Assembly: GCF_051958935.1 (NCBI RefSeq)
Contig: NZ_JBQCFP010000053.1
Coordinates: 1 to 7,051 of the forward strand
Source of the DNA: Dokdonella_A sp051958935
GTDB taxonomy: Bacteria; Pseudomonadota; Gammaproteobacteria; Xanthomonadales; Rhodanobacteraceae
Direction: 5' to 3'
Length of the DNA: 7,051 nucleotides
This document shows positions 1-4,237 of this stretch, one piece after another. A model generated the notes under the pieces. That model did not search any database, was not told the origin of the DNA, and saw nothing but the letters and a program-made list of their open reading frames with translations. Position 1 is the first letter of the stretch, and every line of letters starts with the position of its first letter. A program made the translations under genes and the position numbers.

Positions 1-146
1 ACGTCAGCGCGGCGACCATTTCCCATCACATCAAGGAACTGGAAGCCGCCGGCCTCGTCCGGATCGTGCGCGAAGGCAAATTCGCCCACCTCAGCGTGCA
101 GCGCGACGTCCTGCGCGCCTATCTCGACCAGCTCGCGGAAATCTGA
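1..146 (+). CDS. ArsR/SmtB-family transcriptional regulator, C-terminal part (5' end outside window)
   Basis: Only the last 47 codons are present, read from base 3 to the TGA at 144-146. The visible protein begins inside the winged-helix DNA-binding domain: the recognition-helix segment SAATISHHIKELEAAGL (residues 2-18 of the fragment) is followed by a wing-like VRIVREGKFAHLSV strand pair and a C-terminal helix RDVLRAYLDQLAEI that would join the dimer interface. This pattern is typical of small ArsR-type dimeric repressors, which leave their operator when a ligand or metal binds or a thiol is modified. There is no cysteine in the visible part, and the region that would carry a metal-binding CxC motif lies off the window, so the inducer cannot be judged. 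The SDR gene follows 89 bp later on the same strand, with a palindromic operator between them, suggesting it is a target. The family call is strong; the target is inferred. Confidence 0.85.
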   Translation, partial: VSAATISHHIKELEAAGLVRIVREGKFAHLSVQRDVLRAYLDQLAEI

Positions 147-188
147 GTCCGCCCCTTGAAAGCCGTGCGGGCGTCCCCTTGTCGGTAC

Positions 189-214
189 GACGATTAGACA
201 CTTGTCTAATCGTC
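189..214. promoter_or_regulatory. Perfect palindromic operator overlapping the SDR promoter
   Basis: Two perfect 12-bp arms, GACGATTAGACA (189-200) and TGTCTAATCGTC (203-214), are separated by only two bases. A 2-nt loop and the lack of a T-tract make a terminator unlikely, while a long AT-richer palindrome in GC-rich DNA is typical of the binding site of a dimeric repressor. The right arm contains TCTAAT (205-210), five of six matches to a sigma-70 -10 box. TTGTCG at 179-184 is a possible -35 box, but its 20-bp spacing is long. A protein bound here would block that promoter. The next start codon is at 236. The ArsR-type regulator encoded just upstream is the nearest candidate ligand; a TetR-type protein encoded elsewhere is also possible. 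Confidence 0.75.
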
Positions 215-235
215 TCATCAATCCAAGGAACCGAC

Positions 236-985
236 ATGAGCAAGCTGGCAGGCAAGGTGGCAGTGGTGACGGGCGCATCGAAGGGCATCGGTGCGGGTAT
301 CGCGAAAGGGCTGGCGGCCGCAGGCGCCTCGGTGGTCGTCAACTACGCGACCAGCAAGGAAGGCGCCGATCGCGTGGTGGCACGGATCGTCGCCGACGGC
401 GGCAAGGCGATCGCGGTACAGGGCGACGTCGCCAAGGCCGACGACGTGCAGCGCCTGTTCGCCGAGACCGCGCGCGCGTTCGGCAAGGTCGACGTGCTGG
501 TCAACAACGCGGGCGTGTACCGCTTCGCCTCGCTGGACGAGGTGACCGAGGAGGAGTTCCACCGGCAGTTCAACACGAACGTGCTCGGCCTGCTGCTGTC
601 GACACGCGAAGCGGCCAAGTACTTCACCCATGACGGCGGCAGCGTCATCAACATCAGTTCCGTGGCGAGCCAGCTCGGCCTTCCGGGCACGTCGATCTAC
701 GCGGCGACCAAGAGCTCGGTCGACGCGATCACTCACGTGCTCTCCAAGGAACTCGGCCCGCGCAACATCCGCGTGAACGCGATCAATCCGGGCGGCGTCG
801 AAACCGAAGGCACGCATGCGATCGGCGTCATCGGCAGCGACTTCGAGAAGGACATGGTGTCCAAGACGCCGCTCGGCCGCATCGGCCAGCCGGACGACAT
901 CGCGTCGGTCGCCGTGTTCCTCGCGTCGGGCGATGCGGGCTGGATCACCGGCGAGACGCTGCGCGCTTCGGGCGGCATGCGCTGA
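236..985 (+). CDS. SDR-family NAD(P)-dependent oxidoreductase
   Basis: A complete 249-residue classical short-chain dehydrogenase/reductase, a cytosolic Rossmann-fold enzyme that moves hydride between NAD(P)(H) and a carbonyl or alcohol. Visible signatures are the cofactor loop TGASKGIG (12-19), NNAG (90-93), the active-site Asn in NTN (Asn115), Ser142 in NISS, and the catalytic pair Tyr155/Lys159 in YAATK. PGGVET (185-190) and the C-terminal TGETLRASGG segment are also family-typical. It resembles proteins usually annotated as 3-oxoacyl-ACP reductase or glucose 1-dehydrogenase, but the substrate cannot be read from sequence. NADP(H) preference is plausible from Asn36 and the Lys16 loop, but this is inference. 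The start at 236 is preferred because AAGGA at 225-229 lies six bases upstream; a longer in-frame version from 179 would begin ahead of the operator and is rejected. The gene lies directly behind the palindrome and is probably repressed through it. Confidence 0.93.
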   Translation: MSKLAGKVAVVTGASKGIGAGIAKGLAAAGASVVVNYATSKEGADRVVARIVADGGKAIAVQGDVAKADDVQRLFAETARAFGKVDVLVNNAGVYRFASLDEVTEEEFHRQFNTNVLGLLLSTREAAKYFTHDGGSVINISSVASQLGLPGTSIYAATKSSVDAITHVLSKELGPRNIRVNAINPGGVETEGTHAIGVIGSDFEKDMVSKTPLGRIGQPDDIASVAVFLASGDAGWITGETLRASGGMR

Positions 986-1002
986 TCCACGCTGCAGCGG
1001 CA

Positions 1003-1020
1003 CGCGAGCCACGGCTCGCG
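1003..1020. terminator. GC-rich hairpin between convergent genes, possible bidirectional terminator
   Basis: CGCGAGCC (1003-1010) and GGCTCGCG (1013-1020) form an inverted repeat that can fold as a 7-bp stem with a CACG tetraloop. It lies in the 42-bp gap between the SDR stop codon and the folA stop codon, where transcripts from both sides converge. No run of T follows on either strand, so it is not a textbook intrinsic terminator. It may act with Rho or only protect 3' ends. Confidence 0.4.
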
Positions 1021-1027
1021 CGCCGCA

Positions 1028-1516
1028 TCAGCGCCGCGCGTAGTCGACGAAGGTCATCGCGAACGCATGCCGCGCATCGGCGGCATGCGTTTCGCGCGCG
1101 GTTTCAACCCAGTCGTGCGCGTCGAACGCGGGGAAAAACGCATCCGCGCCAGCGACCTCGGTGTCGACCCAGGTCAGGTGGAGATGCGTCGCGCGCGGCA
1201 ACACGAGCGCATACACCTCGCCGCCGCCGATCACCGCGAGTTCGCTGGCATCGCGCGCATGGCTGATCGCCTCGTCAAGCGAATGCACGACATGCTGGCC
1301 CGCATACGGCGCCTCGTCGCCGCGCGTGAGGACGAGGTTGTCGCGACCGGGCAGCGCGCGGCCGATCGCGAGTGCGGTCTTGCGCCCCATCAGCACCGGC
1401 CGGCCGAGCGTGAGCGCCTTGAAGCGGCGCAGGTCCTCGGGCAGGTGCCACGGCATCGCGCCATCGCGGCCGATCGCGAGCCGGCGGTCGAGCGCGGCGA
1501 CGAGCGAGATCTTCAT
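1028..1516 (-). CDS. folA: Dihydrofolate reductase
   Basis: FolA reduces dihydrofolate to tetrahydrofolate with NADPH in the cytoplasm, replenishing the cofactor that thymidylate synthase (encoded immediately upstream) oxidises; it is the target of trimethoprim. From the ATG at 1516 the protein has 162 residues, near the usual 159-165. Visible signatures are the N-terminal KISLVAALD strand, GAMPWHLPEDLRRFK with the catalytic acid Asp28, GRPVLMGRKT with the conserved TxxxIGR-like ALAIGRALPGR after it, and VIGGGEVYALVLP for the second nucleotide-binding segment, followed by THLHLTWVDTEVAGADAFFP. An in-frame GTG at 1522 would add two residues. A GAGAG stretch lies seven bases before the GTG but about 13 before the ATG, so the GTG is a real alternative. 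The gene is last of three on this strand and ends 42 bp from the convergent SDR gene. Confidence 0.96.
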   Translation of the reverse strand: MKISLVAALDRRLAIGRDGAMPWHLPEDLRRFKALTLGRPVLMGRKTALAIGRALPGRDNLVLTRGDEAPYAGQHVVHSLDEAISHARDASELAVIGGGEVYALVLPRATHLHLTWVDTEVAGADAFFPAFDAHDWVETARETHAADARHAFAMTFVDYARR

Positions 1517-1586
1517 GCGCACGCCGACGCTCTCGCAGCGGCTCGAGCCACGGTGCTTTCCCGCTCGCGGCGATGCGACACGGGCG

Positions 1587-2381
1587 TCATACCGCGACCG
1601 GCGCCTTGATCGCCGGATGCGGTGCGTAGTCGACGATCGCGACGTCCTCGTAGCGGAAATCGAACAACGAACGCACGCCGGGATTCAGCACGAGCCTGGG
1701 CAGCGGCCGCGGCGCGCGCGCGAGCTGTTCGCGCGCCTGGTCGAAATGGTTCGAATACAGGTGCGCGTCGCCGAGCGTGTGCACGAAATCACCCGGCGCG
1801 AGTCCAGTCACCTGCGCCACCATGTGCGTGAGCAGCGCGTAGCTCGCGATGTTGAACGGCACGCCGAGGAAGATGTCGCCCGAGCGCTGGTAGAGCTGGC
1901 ACGAGAGGCGCCCGTCCGCGACGAAGAACTGGAACATCGTGTGGCAGGGCTGCAGCGCCATGCGCGGCAGGTCGGCGACGTTCCACGCGCTGACGACGAG
2001 GCGGCGCGAATCGGGGTTGCGGCGGATCTCGTCGACGACCCACGCGATCTGGTCGATCGTGCGCCCGTCCGGCGCGGACCAGCTGCGCCACTGCTTGCCG
2101 TAGACGGGCCCGAGTTCGCCATCCGCGTCCGCCCACTCGTCCCAGATCGAGACGCCGTGCTCCTTGAGGTAGCGCACGTTGGTCTCGCCACGCAGGAACC
2201 AGACCAGCTCGTGCACGATCGACCTGAGGTGCAGCTTCTTCGTCGTGACGAGCGGGAATCCTTCGGCGAGGTCGTAGCGCATCTGCCAGCCGAACACGCT
2301 GCGCGTGCCGGTGCCCGTGCGGTCGGCCTTCTCGGTGCCGTGTTCGAGCACATGGCGTAGCAAGTCGAGATAGGGGCGCAT
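1587..2381 (-). CDS. thyA: Thymidylate synthase
   Basis: ThyA methylates dUMP to dTMP with methylene-tetrahydrofolate, giving dihydrofolate. The 264 residues equal the length of the E. coli enzyme, and key residues fall at the same numbers: Arg21, the Arg126-Arg127 pair that contacts phosphate across the dimer, catalytic Cys146 in LQPCHTMFQF, Arg166 in CQLYQRSGD, Asp169, Asn177 in VPFNIAS, and His207/Tyr209 in DAHLYSNH. It is therefore expected to be fully active. The ATG at 2381 is preceded by GGAAGAG (minus-strand sense, positions 2392-2398) at ten bases. The frame stays open far upstream through lgt, but that is the wrong frame for lgt, and the MRPYLDLLRHVL start matches the family. It lies 29 bp after the lgt stop codon and about 65-70 bp before folA, so co-transcription is likely. 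Confidence 0.98.
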   Translation of the reverse strand: MRPYLDLLRHVLEHGTEKADRTGTGTRSVFGWQMRYDLAEGFPLVTTKKLHLRSIVHELVWFLRGETNVRYLKEHGVSIWDEWADADGELGPVYGKQWRSWSAPDGRTIDQIAWVVDEIRRNPDSRRLVVSAWNVADLPRMALQPCHTMFQFFVADGRLSCQLYQRSGDIFLGVPFNIASYALLTHMVAQVTGLAPGDFVHTLGDAHLYSNHFDQAREQLARAPRPLPRLVLNPGVRSLFDFRYEDVAIVDYAPHPAIKAPVAV

Positions 2382-2390
2382 TGGTAAATC

Positions 2391-2427
2391 GCTCTTCCGT
2401 GGGAGCGGCTTCAGCCGCGATGCTCTT
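2391..2427. repeat. REP-like palindromic intergenic repeat at the lgt/thyA junction
   Basis: The core GTGGGAGCGGCTTCAGCCGC (2399-2418) contains the inverted repeat GCGGCT-TC-AGCCGC (2405-2418). Identical GCTCTT hexamers flank it at 2391-2396 and 2422-2427. Short elements with this core (T-G-T-G/A-GGAGCGGCTTCAGCCGCGA) are, to my knowledge, scattered in high copy through intergenic DNA of Xanthomonas, Stenotrophomonas and Lysobacter relatives, like the REP elements of Pseudomonas. Only one copy lies in this window, so the repeat status is recalled rather than shown here. On the minus strand the element contains the TGA that ends lgt (2411-2413), and its edge overlaps the purine-rich GGAAGAG before thyA. 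Confidence 0.7.
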
Positions 2428-3319
2428 GCGGTCCGGTGCCTGCGGCATCCGGCATCGACACCGGATGCAGACTGGCCGTGGGCGCCGACCGCGACCGCCA
2501 GAGCAGGAACAAGCCCACGAGGATCAGCGGCATCGACAGGATCTGCCCCATCGTGAGCCAGTCGAAGGCGAGGAAGCCGAGCTGCACGTCCGGCTCGCGC
2601 ACGAACTCGACCGCGAATCGGAAGCAGCCGTAGAGCAACGCGAACAGCCCCGAGACCGCATAGCGCGGACGCGGCTTGCGCGAATAGATCCAGAGCACCG
2701 TGAACAGCACGATGCCTTCCAGGCCGAATTCGTACAGTTGCGACGGATGACGCGCCTCGTGCTCGAGCTGGCCGGCGAGATACATTGCATGCAGCTCGTC
2801 GCGCGTCTTGTCGAGCGCATCCAGCGCGCGCGGGAAGATCATGCCCCAGGCGACATCGGTATGGCGTCCCCAGAGTTCGCCGCCGATGAAGTTGCCGAGG
2901 CGCCCGAGGCCGAGGCCGATCGGCACGAGCGGCGCGATGAAATCGATCACGTCGAAGTAGTTCAGTGCCCGCCGCCGCGTCCACAGCCAACCCGCGACGA
3001 GCACGCCGAGCAGGCCGCCGTGGAACGACATGCCGCCTTCCCACACGCGAATCAGGCTGAGCGGGTGCGCGATGAGTTCGGCCGTGTTGTAGAACACCAT
3101 GTAGCCGATGCGCCCGCCGAGGATCACGCCGAGCATGAGGTAGAAGCAGAGGTCGGAGAACTCGTCGCGCGTGACCGGCAGGCGCCCGGCCGCGCGCCGG
3201 CGCTGGCCCAGCCACCAGGCGATGCCGAAGCCGACGAGGTACATGATGCCGTACCAGTGCACCTGCACCGGGCCGAGCGAGAACGCGATGGGGTCGATGT
3301 CGACGAAGTAATGGGTCAC
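2411..3319 (-). CDS. lgt: Prolipoprotein diacylglyceryl transferase
   Basis: Lgt is an inner-membrane enzyme that transfers diacylglyceryl from phosphatidylglycerol to the lipobox cysteine of prolipoproteins, the first step of lipoprotein maturation. From GTG at 3319 the protein has 302 residues, close to the usual 290-300. Family features in order are VDIDPIAFSLGPVQVHWYG (7-24), several hydrophobic helices, MSFHGGLLGV with the essential His (His100), the signature GRLGNFIGGELWGR (139-152) with Arg140 and Glu148, RHPSQLYE (190-197), FRFAVEFVREPD with Arg241, and a final helix ILSMPLILVGLFLLW. The frame is open further upstream to a TTG at 3502, but that part shows no Lgt similarity. The GTG has no clear Shine-Dalgarno sequence. 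The last ~25 residues are a low-complexity tail whose final codons and stop lie inside the REP-like element. It leads the lgt-thyA-folA run and is divergent from the sigma factor gene. Confidence 0.95.
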   Translation of the reverse strand: MTHYFVDIDPIAFSLGPVQVHWYGIMYLVGFGIAWWLGQRRRAAGRLPVTRDEFSDLCFYLMLGVILGGRIGYMVFYNTAELIAHPLSLIRVWEGGMSFHGGLLGVLVAGWLWTRRRALNYFDVIDFIAPLVPIGLGLGRLGNFIGGELWGRHTDVAWGMIFPRALDALDKTRDELHAMYLAGQLEHEARHPSQLYEFGLEGIVLFTVLWIYSRKPRPRYAVSGLFALLYGCFRFAVEFVREPDVQLGFLAFDWLTMGQILSMPLILVGLFLLWRSRSAPTASLHPVSMPDAAGTGPQEHRG

Positions 3320-3612
3320 GAACCGGGCGACATTGGTGAGTATCGCCGGGATTGTGCACGCTTCGGCGGCGGTCGCCCACTCCCCGAGTCGTTGCCCGTA
3401 GCGCTTCCGGGAAAATCCGCACGCCGATCGACAGGAGGGGATCGCGTCACGCCGCAATCCCGGCGGTGATCGGATCGCGGGCGCCGGAGATCCGCGCCGC
3501 AATCGGCTGCCAGCCGCCCGGCGACCTGCTCTTCGGCGACCGTTACGACGACGGCGGAAGCGCCGGCAAGGCGAAGCGAGCCCATGCTAGGCTCGCGCGG
3601 AGGGAAAGGTCG
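3320..3612. other. Divergent intergenic region between lgt and the ECF sigma factor gene
   Basis: About 290 bp with no convincing gene on either strand; open frames here are in-frame extensions of lgt and the sigma factor gene without family similarity. It should hold promoters for both directions. On the minus strand GATACT (3339-3344) is a possible -10 box for lgt, about 20 bp before its GTG, without a clear -35. An 11-bp inverted repeat, CGCCGGGATTG (3344-3354) and CAATCCCGGCG (3455-3465), has arms 100 bp apart, and CGCCGCAATC occurs twice in direct orientation (3450-3459, 3495-3504). Their meaning is unknown. Confidence 0.6.
3585..3593 (+). promoter_or_regulatory. Possible extended -10 promoter element for the sigma-kinase operon
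   Basis: TGC followed by TAGGCT (3588-3593) looks like an extended -10 element. No TTGACA-like -35 is seen at the right distance. Transcription from it would start near 3600 and leave a leader of only about 13 bases, with the purine-rich AGGGAAAGG (3601-3609) just before the ATG at 3613. The match to the TATAAT consensus is only three of six, so this is tentative. Confidence 0.25.
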
Positions 3613-4212
3613 ATGGCGCACACGGATCTCACCGAGCTGCTCAACCGCGCGCAGGGCGGCGATGCCACCGCGCGCGAAGCCGCGTTCGCGCAGATCTACG
3701 CCGACCTCAAGCGCATCGCCGCGGCCGAGCTGCGGCGCAATCCCGGCGCGACGCTCAACACCACCGCGCTCGTGCACGAGGCCTACGCGAAGCTCGCCGC
3801 GCACCACGCCGGCGCCCTCGCCAGCCGCGCGCATTTCTTCAGCCTCGCCGCGCGCGCGATGCGCCAGATCCTCGTCGACCAGGCGCGCAGCCGGCTCGCC
3901 GACAAGCGCGGCGGGCGCGAAGCGCACACCGGCCTCGACGGCGCGCACGAGGTCGCCGACCGCCGCGCCGAGGAACTACTGCTCGTCGACGAAGCGCTCG
4001 ACCGCCTCGCCGAGCACGACGAACGCGCCGCAAAAGTCGTCGAATGGCATTTCTTCGGCGGCTTCACGTTCGGCGAGATCGCCGCCGAGCTCGAATTGTC
4101 CGAGCGCACGGTGCGCAGCGATTGGGCACTCGCGCGCGCGGTGCTCGCGCGCGAGCTCGGTTTCGGCGATATCGCCCCCGCCGCTTCGGGCGCCGGATTG
4201 CGTAACACGTAG
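3613..4212 (+). CDS. ECF-type RNA polymerase sigma factor, Ser/Thr-kinase-associated (ECF43-like, TIGR02999-like)
   Basis: A 199-residue sigma factor with only sigma2 and sigma4 domains, expected to direct RNA polymerase to a small regulon. Sigma2 spans about residues 18-100, with LVHEAYAKL (53-61) as region 2.2 and RAHFFSLAARAMRQILVDQA (72-91) as regions 2.3-2.4. Sigma4 spans about 122-182, with the helix-turn-helix FTFGEIAAELELSERTVRSD (151-170). This set is typical of the ECF group common in Planctomycetes, Acidobacteria and Xanthomonadales, which is often encoded beside Ser/Thr kinases rather than anti-sigma factors. At the place of the usual acidic DAED-like motif before LVxE it has Asn49-Thr50-Thr51-Ala52, the feature linked to phosphorylation control in the ECF43 group. 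The start at 3613 follows a purine-rich AGGGAAAGG; an in-frame extension to 3352 lacks similarity. The kinase gene starts 25 bp after the stop, so the two form an operon. No anti-sigma gene is visible. The exact ECF subgroup needs a profile search. Confidence 0.92.
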   Translation: MAHTDLTELLNRAQGGDATAREAAFAQIYADLKRIAAAELRRNPGATLNTTALVHEAYAKLAAHHAGALASRAHFFSLAARAMRQILVDQARSRLADKRGGREAHTGLDGAHEVADRRAEELLLVDEALDRLAEHDERAAKVVEWHFFGGFTFGEIAAELELSERTVRSDWALARAVLARELGFGDIAPAASGAGLRNT

Positions 4213-4224
4213 CCAGGCATCTTC

Positions 4225-4230
4225 GAGGGG
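4225..4230 (+). promoter_or_regulatory. Ribosome binding site of the kinase gene
   Basis: GAGGGG lies seven bases before the GTG at 4238 and is the reason for choosing that non-ATG start. The protein beginning there starts HRDWPQVKALFDACLD, like the N-terminus of related kinases. Confidence 0.7.
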
Positions 4231-4237
4231 ACCGCAC

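Noticed and set aside
179..235. Longer SDR start at 179
   Set aside because: It would begin before the operator and candidate -10 box, and the start at 236 has a good ribosome binding site and matches the family N-terminus.
1540..1549. Perfect 10-bp palindrome GGCTCGAGCC between thyA and folA
   Set aside because: Short, without a loop, and easily expected by chance in GC-rich DNA; no promoter or terminator element accompanies it.
1161..2360. 399-codon open frame on the plus strand, antisense to folA and thyA
   Set aside because: It lies opposite two well-conserved enzyme genes, is rich in Arg/Ala/Glu/His as expected from mirrored GC-rich codons, and shows no family motif.
2382..3422. In-frame upstream extension of thyA through the lgt region, giving a 611-residue frame
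   Set aside because: The 264-residue form matches E. coli ThyA in length and residue numbering. The extension is a wrong-frame reading of lgt.
2381..3469. 362-codon open frame on the plus strand, antisense to lgt
   Set aside because: A shadow of the lgt coding sequence with biased composition (Glu/Arg/His-rich) and no recognisable domain.
3320..3502. N-terminal extension of Lgt to a TTG at 3502
   Set aside because: The first 61 residues lack Lgt similarity or a membrane segment; family proteins begin close to the VDIDPIAFSLGP motif.
3352..3612. N-terminal extension of the sigma factor (286-residue frame)
   Set aside because: The extra residues are Arg/Pro/Ser-rich without sigma similarity, and the ATG at 3613 gives the normal ECF length.
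3316..3948. 210-codon open frame on the minus strand across the sigma factor gene
   Set aside because: Antisense to a clearly coding region, with a composition typical of a GC-rich shadow frame.
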